DNA of 64,000 bases from assembly GCF_014066305.1 (NCBI RefSeq), contig NW_023501096.1:248001-312000 (forward strand), read 5' to 3'. The stretch comes from Letharia columbiana (Eukaryota > Ascomycota > Lecanoromycetes > Lecanorales > Parmeliaceae). Within the stretch, counting starts at the first letter, position 1; each line of letters opens with the position of its first letter. Made by a program: the position numbers and the translations under genes. Under the pieces are notes generated by a model. That model saw only the letters and a list, made by a program, of their open reading frames with translations, was not told the origin of the DNA and did no database searches. Below are positions 1-12,311 of this stretch, piece by piece.

Positions 1-131
1 TTGTTTTGTGATTCTTTCATTTTCAGGGTTGATGGGTTCGCTGGATATGCCAGCTTGCGACTTGTACGTCTCTTCGCGTCTTCCACGTCTTTCCAGAGAT
101 AGATTACTGTGTAGCGAGGGTGCGGTCGATT

Positions 132-1538
132 CTATCGGCTTATTTCCTGAAGCAGACTCCGGCGCTTTCCGTGCTCGTCCAAGGTTATCCCTTCTGCGAG
201 GCCGTCCGGCGGCGGCGTCATCGTGTAACCGCTGCCTTCCATCTCGACCATGGGCTGCTTCATGTTGATAAATTCAGTCAGTACCAGCTCGATCGTAAAC
301 GCTATGCTTTTGGTGAGTCGGTAGCAATGATGTGTAGCACTGGATCGATAGGTGCGCATACCGCAGCTGAAGACAGGGAGATTAGGATCTTGTTATCAGA
401 CAGTACCTAGTAACCGCAGTGGCCGAATCGAGATATGATAGAATGAATACATCCGTTCCTCCCTCCCACCCCACCCTCTCTCACCCAAAACCAGCACTCA
501 CGGTGTCTCAAACCCAACCTCAACCCAATCATACCCCTTCACATCCCTCAAACACACCAACATAGTCTCCAAACTCTCATCTCTGAGTTCCGTCGTTGGG
601 GGGAAATGATGATAAACCTGCTTATCGACATCCCAATGAACGACGAGGCTTTCGATCCACCCGCGAAGAGCAAGCGCTTGCGGTGCGCTGCCCGTGCTGT
701 CGTTCTGCATGCCTGCCCAGACAGCCTGTTTCAGTTCGTTGAGGCTGACGGACGAAGGGACCGACACGGTCGCGTGGTAGGGGTCGGAAGTCCCGGTCAC
801 GGGATTGGGGACGCGGTGTTGGATCGTCAGGGCGACTTTGTCGAAGGCGGCAGGGGGCGGGTCTTGGTTTGTGAAGGCGGCGTGCATGTTACCGATGGAC
901 GACGGGTGGTACAGACTCGAGTGTACGATCAGCGGGCTCTCCGTCATCGATGTGGGACCCATGACCGGAATCGTCGTTCTACTTCGTGGCCGAGTGGCGG
1001 TGGTGGATGGCAACATGTCGGCTGGAGGCTTCGCGGCCATTTTTATAGGGTTCCAGTCGATGTATGGCGAGTTTTTCGCTGCGTGGGTCGATGCTCCGGT
1101 AGATCCCGCCCCTCGAGTCTGTCCCATGCGTCTCGCGCGATCCCTTTCCCACTCCGCCTTCCGGAACGCACCTTCAATCGCGAGAGAGGTACCGTATTCC
1201 TTGGCCAGTAGGAGCCTTTGCGAAATGATGTTCTGCATAGCCGAGAGATTCTGCTGCATCTCCACCAGTGGAGATCCGGGACGTAGTGGTTTGAGAGGAG
1301 CCAGTAGGTCTAGTGGAGTCAACAGCGGAGTCTCCGCAGAGTGTACGGGCGGGAGAAAGATTGGAGTTTCGTTACTCTGCAAGCGGAAGTCGTCAATGAG
1401 TTTGTGGCCGAGGTACTGGTTCTCAGACCCTCTTCTGGGCGGAGGCGGCGGGGCCATTGCTGTCATTCCAAGGCTGGTTGAAGGATGGAAAATGCCTTCC
1501 TGGTAGATGGACGTCGTGTTGGCCATGTGTCTTTGCAT
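132..1538 (-). CDS. Hypothetical protein, two exons (403 aa)
   Basis: I do not recognise this family. Exon 1 runs 1538 to 502 and exon 2 runs 306 to 132. They are joined over a 195-bp intron with donor GTGAGT at 501, which overlaps an in-frame TGA, and an AAAAG acceptor ending at 307. The phases match and give 403 residues. If the intron were not removed the protein would stop after 346 residues. The N-terminal part is Pro-rich (five prolines at 30-34). Residues about 95-135 look helical and charged. The C-terminal part contains compact globular-looking segments (LKQAVWAGMQ, VVHWDVDKQVYHHF, WVEVGF). There is no signal peptide or membrane segment. The start at 1538 is the first Met of the frame; a second Met lies at residue 5. 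The existence of a gene is likely; its function is unknown. Confidence 0.55.
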
Positions 1539-3205
1539 AGTTGCTCGTGTGATCTGTATCCAAGCAGTGGACTTGGTTTGGCGGACACAGAGCGCCCAAG
1601 AGCATATAAATTACTCAGAAACTCCGCACTGCGGAATGTATCCGGAAGATTACCAACCTCTGCCAATTCCGTGGTTTGAGATCGCTTGCTAGTAGCGAGA
1701 AACTCTTGCTGCACGTGCCAATACACCATTATAACATCTATTGAAACTTTGTTTTGTTTCGTCTTTTTTGTCTTTTTTCCGAATTCTTTCCCAAATGAAA
1801 GCACACAGGTGAAAATTGGCCAGCTGGGAAAGCAAGTACAAGGAAAGCAATCTCCGTAATAGATTCTGTACAACCCCTCACAGTATTTTTACTCTTATTG
1901 CAATGGTAGTCGCTAAGCTCGCTCACCTTGTTTCATGATGGAAACAGCCGTCAGATGTCATTCTCAGTCTGCCCCAGAGCCAAACGACCTAGCTTCCGAA
2001 CAAGGATTGGTTAGCAATTACACCAGCCACACGTAAATACCTAAAGTAGCAGGATCGTCAATGAAAGCGCCGTACATGGTACGTCTTCTGGCCTCCCGGT
2101 CTAGTACTACCGTGGCACAAATCTTCGTCAGCCTCAACCCCAGACTCAGCAACCAATCGCATCTCATCGCTATTACGCGCCGGCATCAAGGGTAAGCTTT
2201 CTGGGTAAGGGTATTGGCCTCCGGGCGCCGACGGGGTCAGCTTGTCCGGTCGCTCTATTATTTTTGGTCTCGCACAGGCACATTTTCTTTTCCCGATTGG
2301 GTACACCTTGCGAAGGAACCTGCACGGCAGCACATCACCCTCCAATTCAGACCCTCGGCAGCATCAGCCGATGTGACAACCCAGCCGCATCCCCCAATTA
2401 ATTTAGCACCCTCCAATCTCAGCCACGCGTCCACTTTCAGCCCCCAAAACCGCTGCAGAACAAGCCAACTCGGCCGACAAGCGAGGCACGGAGCGCGAAC
2501 CTAATTCAACATAAAGTAATTTGACGCTGTGAAACAATCATTTGAAAATCATCATGCAAGGAAACCTTCACCTCCTCCCGGGCGCCCAATGGCATCTTCC
2601 GAGCTGTCTGTTCGACACGCGCCCTCCACCCCTAGTATCTAACATTTGAGACCCTAAGTAGTGCAGGAGCAGCTACCGCCGAGGCGATTCCATCAGCGGT
2701 GGGAGAAGGAGATCCCAGCTGAGCTGGAAGGTCATTTGTGACATCTCACGGGCCGAATCGGGCATTACTGGTATGGCTGGGGACTATCTTGGCGGCCATC
2801 GCACATATCTCGCCTAACAGAACGTTGTTTCCGATGACGCCGATTTGATGCTCAGTCGGAAGGGAACAGCCGAAGGGCAACATAAGTACATCTGCTGTCG
2901 GGAGCATTCCTGCGGCTTGGGTTTGCTGTAATAAGTCTCCGCCCCCCAGATTGAAGTTATTTGAACAGCTGGGCCAGTGGGAAAATATGGGAGAAGCACC
3001 TGTTATAGATGGGTATAGATTAACGTAGATAGTCATAGATTGGGTATATGTGCGCTAAGAGCAAATCTTCTCCTGGATGCCTTTTCGGAGCCCTATGCGG
3101 ACCTTGCGTGACCGAAACACCGTCTCCACCAATGATAGACAATTCGAAATCCTGAAATGACGTACGGAATCCAGCAGACCTCATGTGATAGCCAAAAACC
3201 TGCAT
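1539..3205. other. Intergenic, nothing recognised
   Basis: About 1.7 kb between two minus-strand genes. It should hold the upstream region of the orphan gene and the 3' flank of the RBR ligase. Only short open frames occur on either strand, none with a convincing product. A T-rich patch lies near 1745-1785. Confidence 0.4.
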
Positions 3206-5934
3206 TCATCCCATTTGAGGATGCCACGTGGTTCTGATAACCTCCCTCTTCCGCACCATCATCCTACTGGTGTTCGCACTTGCTACTTCCTCCTGCCTCG
3301 CTGCGCCAGGTCCAAACGCCTTGATCGTCGCCACCTTCGGGCTACATCCCTCAATCTTGACGCCAATCATCGTAGCGCTCGAGTCCCTCTCTGTTTTCGA
3401 CCACGCCGGGGCATCACTGCCACTCAAGATTAACTTCCTCTCGTCCTCACTCAGCATGATCGTTCTTTCCAAGAAAACAGCCTCGAACCATTTAGTGTCC
3501 GCGAAAACACGCTGTTTCATCTCCTTTGCGCGGACGTTAATTTTTTCCGCTTCTTCGAGGCGTAATTTTAGACAGACCATCGTGGAGTCAAAGGCCCTGA
3601 GGGATTGTTCACCGCGAGCCTTCCATTTGGCAATTTCGCGCGCCTGTTGCGACTTTAGGGTTGATCGCTCGAGCTCTTGGGCTGGCATAAGCTCTTGCAG
3701 GATGTCGGCTTTCATGATGTCCGCGTCCTGGTCCGGGTTGTCGACGGAGATAGCCATCAGCTCGTCCTGGTCTTTGCGGTGACGGGTGATGGTATCCATC
3801 ATTTCCGTTGCGAATCTGCGTTGCAAAGTCTTGATGGTGCCTTCAGTCATCGTGGCGATCTTCTCTCGTTCTGAAGCCACACAGCGTTCCCGCTCGACAG
3901 CGGCATCGGGTGATTCGAGCTTATCCTTCATCATGTCAATCTCACCCCACTCCCGATCGTGGCGCCGCTCGATAGCTTGCCGCTGTTGTAAGCGAATCCT
4001 GTCCAGCACTCCGCGCAGATACTCGAAATGATCGTTGATGTCTTGTAAGCGCTCAAATTCTCGTTTAGTCATTTCCCGTGCTTCGGCTTCTAGACATGCT
4101 TCTTCCGCTTCCCGTTCCTTTCGCAGCTGGCGCTCTGCCTCTTCTACTGCAGCAATTGCTGCTCTTATCTCTTCCTCTTCAGCTCGTTGATCGGCCTCAA
4201 ACCGTGCGAGTCTCGCAGCTATTTCCCCTTCTCGCCGTGCTTGATCGGCCTCTGTACAAGCACAAGTTCTCCATCTGGCACCGCAAGTATAGCTGTGACA
4301 GGTGAGTATTGAATGCTTATAGAGTTTGGACGGCAGACTCACCAGAACTCGGCACGGCACTTGCAGGTAATGTGCCGACAACCTGACGTTAGCTCCACCA
4401 GGGCCCTACAACGGTAGCACCTCCGCCATCCAGCCCTTTCCGCTTGATCCAAAGTCGGACCAAGACCGTAGTCTTGTGGGCAATCCTCATTAGAAGGATG
4501 TTGAGGCCCACGGCAGGTTGTGCACAGCTTGAGCGCACAATGAGGGCACTCCAATATCCCATTCATTCGCCTGGCAATCCGAGTGTCAATCCATTTCGCG
4601 CATTTCGGAGATACACAGTAATAGCGATTGCCAATCGCAACCGCATATTCCAAAGCTTTTTCATCAAACTGAGCCAGGGCTTTGGGAGGGAGACGCTCCC
4701 GCATGGTCTTTTTGGGGATCTCCTGCAGGCAGCACTTGGGTGGAAAGGTAGCCTCGTTGCTTGTGGCGGTGATGATCAGTTGCGAAAAACATGACGGACA
4801 GTACTTATGGTGACAAGGCACGTCCACGGCTTTGGTATCGGGCACCTCATCGAAGCAGCTTGTGCATTCATAGGAAGTTGGCTCTGGCATCTGGGGCTCC
4901 AATGAAAGTTCGCTCTTCCTTTTCCGGCCCGGTAGAAGCTTGAATAGTTTGTGACTCTTGTTCGTCCTTTCTTGACTTTCTTGAAGTCTTTTCTCTAAAG
5001 CCGCCATGCTAGGACTGATATGTGGGTTCAGCTTCGTCCTCAAGCTTTCTTGAGAAGAATTAGCCCGAGATCGGCTGGGTACCTTTGGGGGTCGCAGAAA
5101 GCCAGGATCCTCGGCCTCTGACTCTAGGCTTGTTGCAGAATCATGTGAAGTACTCAGGCTGCTGGCGGAACGGTTGGTAACATAGTCGCTGTCGGGTGTG
5201 GATCGAGCCGATATGATTGATGAACATTCTGGGACTTCGGGTCGGTCTCTTTTACGTGGTGTTCTTGATGATTCGATGGTAGTCCTTACCACGATAGCTT
5301 GCCTTTGCAGCCTGGACGCCCTCATCGCACGGTGTTCGTCCAAAGATTCTTGAATGATGTCTCGAATCTCCCTTGGTGTATCTCCTCTCACGAACTCCAG
5401 CTCCTGCGGTATCTCATAGTCCTCCCAAGCTGTTTCCCCCATGAAATTTGGTGTTTCTGATTTGGATGAGTGCTCTGCTGTGCTTGCAGCAGTTTGAATA
5501 GAGTCCATGCTAGGCCTCGGAGAAGAAGCCGTGGCTCCAGCTAAATTCGCTAAGGAGCACCTCGGTGCACGGACTCCATTCTGCGTCCGTGAAGGCTTGC
5601 GAGCATCAGTCTTACGAGTGACATGTTGCGAGCTTCCGAAAAGCTGTACGTCTGGTACGATTGTTGAATATTGGTCTTGCGGGTGCGGAGAGGGAAGAGG
5701 GGAGAAGTTCTGCGACGTTGCCGATGTGTTCGATCTCGCAGAAACATTGGATTTCGACCTGGTTCGAGAAAAATAGTCTGAGGAGGCCCCAGTCCCGAGG
5801 CTACTTGGCGAAGTCGCCTTTGGAGAGGGCATCGGTCGAGCTGGCACCACGAGACCCAGGCCGTCACCAGCCGTGGGGGTGGACGTACCACCTAGCAAGT
5901 ATTTCATCATCCTGCCGCTCATGGTTTCTCCCAA
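3206..5934 (-). CDS. RBR-type E3 ubiquitin ligase with C-terminal coiled coil (892 aa)
   Basis: RING-between-RING ligase, expected to accept ubiquitin from an E2 as a thioester and pass it to substrates. Exon 1 is 5934 to 4343 and exon 2 is 4292 to 3206. The 50-bp intron (GTGAGT...CACAG) splits a Cys codon inside RING2 and gives CRAEFCYTCG. Residues 1-350 are Ser/Pro-rich and probably disordered. RING1 begins CTSCFDEVP at about 357 and ends near 402. The IBR has CVSPKC...CPHC...CTTC at about 440-485. RING2 begins CYRC at 506. C524 in SGCRHITCKC is the expected catalytic cysteine. From about 545 to the end the protein is highly charged (REGEIAARLARFEADQ) and probably one long coiled coil. The order RING1-IBR-RING2 is complete with its zinc ligands, so it should be active. 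The substrate is unknown. Confidence 0.9.
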
Positions 5935-7515
5935 TAGTATGCAGTCGGAGATATATCCTAGAGATCAATATTTGAAGAATTGGGAGTACATGATTTGAGA
6001 GGTATAAGATCCGGCGGCGCAACGGTTGTAAAAAAGCCATGCCTCGGAGTAAAGTACAACACCAACGGTGGGAGGGGCCGCTTGAGCATGAAATCTAATC
6101 TAATATACGTTTCATCTTGAAGTGCGCCAAGGCTAGCAGGGCGCCATAGAGGTGCGGAAGAATAGACGCCTAAAAGCTAAGATTATTCGCAAGGAGCAGT
6201 TGCGGTCTGAGTCTCACAGGGACCCCTTTCGGGGCCGCAGTCGTAATTCACATGATGCGATGCGAGGCTGAGATGCGAAGGCTGAGATACGAGGCAGTAG
6301 AGTAGCCTCGTACCGTGATTGAGTTGGGTGAGACAATGAAAGACTATTGGAGCTGCTGGTGCCTCGACCAACGCCTCGGTTTTAGAGCAGTCGGCTTCGC
6401 GAAATGGACGCGATGCAGCAAGATATTCCCCTCACCAGTGATTCCGGCTAGATGGGATCATAATGAAAGACAACAAAGGAGCTCGAAAGATTTATCCATC
6501 TACTTCGCTCGGATGCTGTGGTACCTGCAGCAGGTGCCAGATGGCAGATGGTACAAAGGTGAGGCCCGAGGGAGCAGGCGCCTGGCGAGGTTGAATTTGG
6601 TCGCAGGTTGGGGGGCCAACTAAGGTACCTACTTTAGCTTTCGGGGGACTAGCGGGTAAGACTAGCTTTGGGCTTAAACTCAGGTCAGACAAACTCCAGA
6701 GGGCGCAGCCGCGTGCTAAACCGCCAACTTGACCCCTGTGTTGGTGAGTCTCATCTCCCCATTTATATCAATCGTGGCCTCAGGCTCACAGTTTGCCTCG
6801 CGTCGAAGAGTATAGGTACCGGAGATGAATCCAGCCTTTCGTCGTCAGCTTCTTGCCATTGCACTCTGCAGACAACGAGCCAGCAACAGTCTGTCTAAGC
6901 CCGAGTAAGCAGCTTCCTGCAAAGTTCATCCAAGAATTTCCATCTGCAAATCCATGTGCCGGGACCATGCCAAGTCGGAAGAGCAAAGAAGAATTTCGGC
7001 TTTCCAAACAGCGGTGCGATTTTGCCTCGGGGCACTACCCTAGCACGGGGGGAAAAAAAGTGCGGTAAACCTAATCTGATTTGGTTAGGGAGAAGCGGGG
7101 CAAACCACATTTCTATGCAAATCTACCCTTCTTCTCTACATTTCACTGCAAGATGTCGTCTCCCAGTACTCATGTTAGACGGGAATGGTCAAATGACAGG
7201 CTATTAGATAGTAGTGGTAGAGAATAATGTCACAAATATGTGGTGATTTGGGGAAGGCCACTACTCATTTGTTTGTACCACTCTCACCCCTCCCTAGAAC
7301 CGCTCACCAATTATCTTATCTTGAAGTGGGATGAAGGAACAACCCCGCACCGCACTGGCGACACGCATCCAGCAAACAGCAGACGAGAGGAAAGCCACTC
7401 AACTCATGCTTGTGGACATGGCTTTCATTGGCATCGTGAAGGTGTCATCGCACGTGATGTACGCTAGTCCTGACATCTGGCTGTCCCTGCAGCGATAGTC
7501 TCAACAGTGATCGTG
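5935..7515. other. Divergent intergenic region
   Basis: 1.6 kb between the start of the minus-strand RBR gene and the plus-strand carbonic anhydrase, so it should carry both promoters. Only short overlapping open frames are present and none looks coding. Apart from the TATA box next to the carbonic anhydrase I see no defined element. Confidence 0.4.
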
Positions 7516-7523
7516 TATAAATA
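7516..7523 (+). promoter_or_regulatory. TATA box of the carbonic anhydrase gene
   Basis: TATAAATA lies 73 bp upstream of the ATG at 7596, a plausible distance for a fungal core promoter with a short leader. This is a motif match only. Confidence 0.5.
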
Positions 7524-7595
7524 GTGCTGTTCGTAGACTCCAAGCCTCAAAGCCTGAAAGTATTAGGCTTTCACTCAAGAGGCACTACCATCCGG

Positions 7596-8167
7596 ATGGC
7601 GACTCCAACCCAAGCAAACCTGAAGGACAAAAATGCTCACTACGCGTCAAACTTCAAAGAAGGGCAGTTGGCACTGCCTCCTGCGAAGAAGTATGCCGTT
7701 GGTAAGTCTCACGTGGTCTCCAAACCGTTTCGGAGCCCACCGCCTGACTTCCGACTCTTGCAGTCACCTGCATGGACGCCCGAATCGATCCGGCAGCAGC
7801 CTATGGCATAAATCTTGGCGACGCCCATGTGATCCGCAACGCTGGAGGCAATGCTCGCGACGCCCTGCGCTCTCTGGTCATCTCAGAGCAGCTGCTTGGC
7901 ACGAATGAGATCCTGCTGATCAAGCACACCGGCTGTGGTATGTTGACGTTCAAAAATGAAGATGCCCACGCCGTGGTCGAGAAGAATCTGGGGGCGGCGG
8001 GGCAGCAGGAACTGTCAGGCTTGGACTTTCAGCCTTTTCCAGACCTTGAGAAGGCTGTGGAGGATGATGTAAAGTACCTGAAGGCTAGCAAAGCTATTCC
8101 AGATTCAATCATGATCAGTGGCTGGGTGTATGAGGTTGAGACTGGGAAAGTAAATCAAGTCTTATAG
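7596..8167 (+). CDS. Beta-class carbonic anhydrase (169 aa)
   Basis: Interconverts CO2 and bicarbonate. Exon 1 is 7596-7701 and exon 2 is 7764-8167, joined over a 62-bp GTAAGT...CTTGCAG intron. The junction gives VTCMDARID. Both beta-class signatures are present: CxDxR (C38, D40, R42) and HxxC (H90, C93). These supply the Cys-His-Cys zinc ligands and the Asp-Arg dyad. At 169 residues it belongs to the short beta-CA type rather than the roughly 220-280-residue NCE103 type. The protein starts MATPTQANLKDKN, with no clear mitochondrial presequence, so it is probably cytosolic. Its 3' end faces the 3' end of the TDT transporter 155 bp away. The intron was placed from the broken frame and the intact CMDAR motif. 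Confidence 0.93.
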
Positions 8168-8250
8168 GCATTGGACGGTTGGGATTTGGAATCACTGTGG
8201 AGTTGGGCTTTTGGGGCCATGTCTCTTGTAACAGTTTGGCTGTTGCATTA

Positions 8251-8360
8251 TAATCAAGCAGCACAATCAAACACTAATTCTTCTGTTCGGTCTCGGGGCC
8301 TTAAATAATCAAGCAGCACAATCAAACACTAATTCTTCTGTTCGGTCTCGGGGCCTTAAA
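8251..8360. repeat. Perfect 55-bp tandem duplication
   Basis: Two identical copies, 8251-8305 and 8306-8360, each starting TAATCAAGCAGC and ending GGGGCCTTAAA. The second copy contains the last 13 codons and stop of the minus-strand TDT transporter, so the first copy is a spare copy of that C-terminal end. Confidence 0.95.
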
Positions 8361-9920
8361 ACCGCCTTCGTCTTTGTCTTCTCCCTTTTGCGGCCAGAGG
8401 ATCTGCTTCAACATGATAGCTCGGACCATCATTCCAACGACGAAGAACCAAGTAAGTATCAGAATCGCTGTCATGACACAGCCGATTATTTGGATCGCTC
8501 TAGAGTTAAAGGCTTTGCCAATGGCGAACGTCGATGTCACTAGTGCCGTATTTGGGAAGACATATGAATACCATGTCATGGTAAAGACCATTTTGTGCGG
8601 GCCAACGCAAGACCAGTGAGCGCCAACGGATATGAAGAAAAACCAGAATGCGAGACCCCATATCCAAAGGCTCATCCATGCCGAAACGACCTTGAGTATC
8701 ATTGCCGACATTGGGGTATTACCCATGAAGTCCGGGGGCAACGCTCGTTGAGCGCCCTCTGCCATCCCTATCACCGCTGCAACAGTGAACCCGCATGGTC
8801 CAACCGACACGAACATACCAGGTCTTGTGCTTGCTTGAGGTAGCCTCTGGGTCATGAGACGGTAGATGAATGCAGAGTAGATCATCAATGAGACCATGAA
8901 TCCAATGCCTTGTAGGGTGAATCCACCAACAATGATGTCGAAGGCTCGCCTCTGCTCGAGAGTCTGGCTGAGTACAGCAGCATGAGGTCCAATTATGAGA
9001 AGCGGGTATGCTGGAAAGATCCAAATTGGTGTCATATTTTCTATTGTGAAGGATGCGGTCGACCACCTGCAGGTCGTCAAAGTCTGCGCCGGGTAAAGAT
9101 ACGCTGAAAGTCCTCACATGATCAAGTACACACCCATTGAAGCGATAAGAGCCAAGCCTGCATCTACCCAAAACAAGACGACAACAACATCGTTGAGCCA
9201 ATCACCAGCGTGGCTTGGACCAAACTGAGATATGTTGAGTAGAATTGTACCGAACGAAACTACAGCCGCTGGTATGAAGAGTCTTTCTGTGGGATGCAGA
9301 AAAGAAGCTTTGAATGTTTCTGGGTGGAAGTAGAAGCGTAGAGATATCATCACAATGTTGAAAATAAAGAGGACGATGTTGAGAAGGAAGAAAATGATGC
9401 CGATAGCTTCGAGGCCGCGGAATCGGAACGGTACTATCCATTGACTGGGTCAGCTCTCTGAGAGACTTCTAGCACCTCATAGACTGTGCTTACCATTATA
9501 AAGCACGTTCGATATCCCTCCTGTAGCCATGGTCATCGTAAAGAATGTCCATGTGTAATGCCTTAGCCTCTCCCTCCAGTGTAGCTCGTCGAGGATGCTG
9601 CGAGCCAGACTGGTAGTGCTCAGGTTCACCTGATCGCGAATGTGAGGTAGCCGATGATGTAGGCTGTTAGGTGTGGAATGATCATTGGGAGGCGCGACCC
9701 CGTTAGGCGGTCGAGCACTATTGGGTGTTGTGGAGCCGCCGTTTTGGACCTGATAGTCTTCAATTGTAGGAGCTTGATAGCCATTCTGCCCAGGAGACAG
9801 CATGTGGTTCGGTATGTACATGCCTCGATAGACTGTCGTGTCATCCTGGAGTGTTCCCTGAGGCTTTTCAGAAGAAGGTCTTATAGAGGAAGGGTCGATG
9901 GTGACGTGCTTCTTTTTCAT
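8322..9920 (-). CDS. TDT-family (Mae1/SLAC1-like) dicarboxylate or anion transporter (495 aa)
   Basis: Plasma-membrane transporter of the tellurite-resistance/dicarboxylate family, which in fungi includes malate permeases (Mae1) and sulfite efflux pumps (Ssu1). Three exons: 9920-9494, 9433-9118 and 9066-8322. Introns are 60 and 51 bp, and all junction phases match. The first 100 residues are a Ser/Pro/Asn-rich cytosolic tail. The first helix carries the family motif FFTMTMATGGISNVLYNVPF. About ten hydrophobic segments follow, including IIFFLLNIVLFIFNIVMI and MTPIWIFPAYPLLIIGPHAA. The C-terminus is charged. The pattern is nearer the malate-permease branch than Ssu1, but the substrate cannot be read from sequence. 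The 3' end lies within a perfect 55-bp duplication and faces a carbonic anhydrase. Confidence 0.85.
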
Positions 9921-12300
9921 CTTCCCGAGGAACCGGCTGGGGCGGCGCAGCAGGTCGAAGAGGGGAAACGGGCAGAATTGCTTGTGAGGGTATAAAAGCC
10001 ATCACCGCCGAAGTCATCTGGAGACTGACGATGAAGATAAAAGACAACCTAAGTCACGCTGAGCCCCAGAGTAGCTTGGTATATTAGCTTGAGGTTTGTT
10101 GAAGCGTAGGGGGGTTGGTAACGTTGGGTCTTCTCGCAGGGCTGACACGCAATAATGGTAGATATCTGCACTGAAGAGGTCTCTTTCTTCGACTTCTTAT
10201 GCTTAGGAAGATACTGGAGTCTTGCGTGCAATGCGCAATGGGCGATGAATCTGCTCCTCAAATGAGATAAGACCGAGGAATGATTTTTGGTTGTTGACTA
10301 CTTTATGGGTGTCTTGTACAAAGTCTTTTCGCTGCAAGCCTTCCACTCGTATCTCTAATCTTGGCCAAACCTTTTCGCCAACAGCAATATGTTCCCCTCC
10401 GCTTGTCCATTGAAGCTCTACTTGATGAAGAATTCCATGTTGCTTCTCAGTTGGCGGTCCACGTCAAGCAAGACGCTGCTCAAATTCCGGCAGCTATGAC
10501 CTGTATTCCGCCTCCGCAAGACTTCGCTCACTACCAACCATTGGCGATCCTCTGCCTTGTTTTGGATTGTCTTTGCCAGTGTCAAGATCCAGGGACCTCG
10601 TCTTGCCTCTATCTCGGGTTTTGTACTCGACACATCGATCTGTCCCACGTCACTTCGCTCTCCGGCCGACCTGACGCCTTGGGGAAGGCAAGCAGACTCA
10701 GGCGCGACGATCTCCGTGAGTTTGGGCTGTTAGTAAGCGGATGCCGTGTCCCCGCCTCATCGAGACCGCAGAACGATCGACTTCCTCCCAGCGTAGGGAC
10801 TGCTGGCTGTCTGATCGGTCGACTAAAGTTGGGTTGACTCCCATATCCCGTCGCTCTCTTCACATCGCCTTGAGCGTCGCGGTTGGGCAAGGTGTAAGGT
10901 ACGGCTGCGGAATTAAGTCTGAAGATCGCTTAGAGTGGTTGCAACGAGGAGTTGCATCGTTGAATGCCTAACCAGGACTTCGAGCACCGGCGGTTGCATT
11001 CGGGGACAGATCACTTATATTTCCCTCGCCGCTTCTCTGCATCGTTCTCTAGGAATCCCACTAGTATTGGGTTTTCATCTTCAAAGCCCAAAGTTCTTGC
11101 TGGACTTCATCAAAGCTTGGAAAGCTGTGTTTTGCATTTCGAATCACCGCCTTATTGACCGCCTATACCATTGAGATTTTCATGGAACTGATCTCTCGTA
11201 CTGTCTTGCGCCAAGCTTTGCGATGCCTATCTAGGGTCTCGCAAGCATTGTGAAAACGCCACAATTGGGGCCAAGAAACAGAGTTGGAGTTGTTGCCACA
11301 TTCTGTTGCCTCAAAGGGTGATACGATTGATGTGGTAAATACGGTGATCGTGGACGCTTTCGCCCTTCTGGGATAGGTTCACTCTCCCCGAGTCCTTCGA
11401 TGGACCCGAGTTCCGCCCAGCGCGCTTTTCCCCCCAAAAAAGATGTCCAGTGTATCAAGCTTCAAGCAAGCCTAAGTCTGCACTCCGTGGTTTGTCTTGG
11501 TAGAAGAGACACCTTGAATTCAGATTGTGCGTACGAGAAGAGCGCAGGTGGGGATTGTCCACCAAATCTGGGCTTCCTAGTCTCCTCTCTGAAGCTTCGC
11601 TGAATCCAGGGGAGCCCTCCTAGACAGGGGAGAATCTAGGATTCCTATTCCCAATTCTTCCGAAACCGTGACCTTTTGCGGCATGGCGTATAGCAGACTT
11701 CTCGTTAAACATTGATTAGAGGGAGGTAAGTGAGTATACTTTGAGTGGTCAAAAGGTTTTGCTCCTATGCAACTGCACTGCCTTTTCTTTCGCCACGATT
11801 AGCACCGACGAGAATCAACACGTATTAAACAGAACACGGGGATTCTTGCATGAAAGGCAGTTTGTTATGGATATTTGTGCACTATCCATATGCTCTGCAA
11901 CAGCATGCTCCGAATGATCGATGCACGATCTCAATTCCCATAATCTTTTGCGTTCCATCTCCTGCAACGCTCGCTAGGCAATACGTTTCAGAGCATTCTA
12001 TTCACCAGTAACCCCAATCTTTTATCTAAAATCCAGCTCTTCCATTGTCAAACTAAACGGGCGGTCTTAAGAGAAACCGTCTTTGACGATCTCGTCAAAA
12101 TGGAGAGGGTAGAGAGATGCTGCTAGGTGCGCGCCTTGTCTTGTTGCGCTATATCATATACTACTCAGCTTGCTATGGCAGGACAGTGTGACTAGCCATA
12201 CTTACAGCAGTATACGAGAGGGTGATATGCTTATGAAGGTCACCTAGTTATCTGGTCAGCATTCTTTCACAAGTGGTGGGAATCATAACCTACCATCGAC
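9921..12300. other. Gene-poor stretch
   Basis: About 2.4 kb with only short open frames, the longest near 10361-10837 (plus strand, 158 codons), which has no recognisable domain and competes with frames on the other strand. It includes the 5' flank of the TDT gene. I see no reliable gene here. Confidence 0.4.
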
Positions 12301-12311
12301 TGCGGGCATAC

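Noticed and set aside
606..1506. Plus-strand frames of 201 and 233 codons opposite the first gene
   Set aside because: They are antisense shadows of a GC-rich coding exon. The minus-strand frame has the splice-compatible extension and more protein-like composition.
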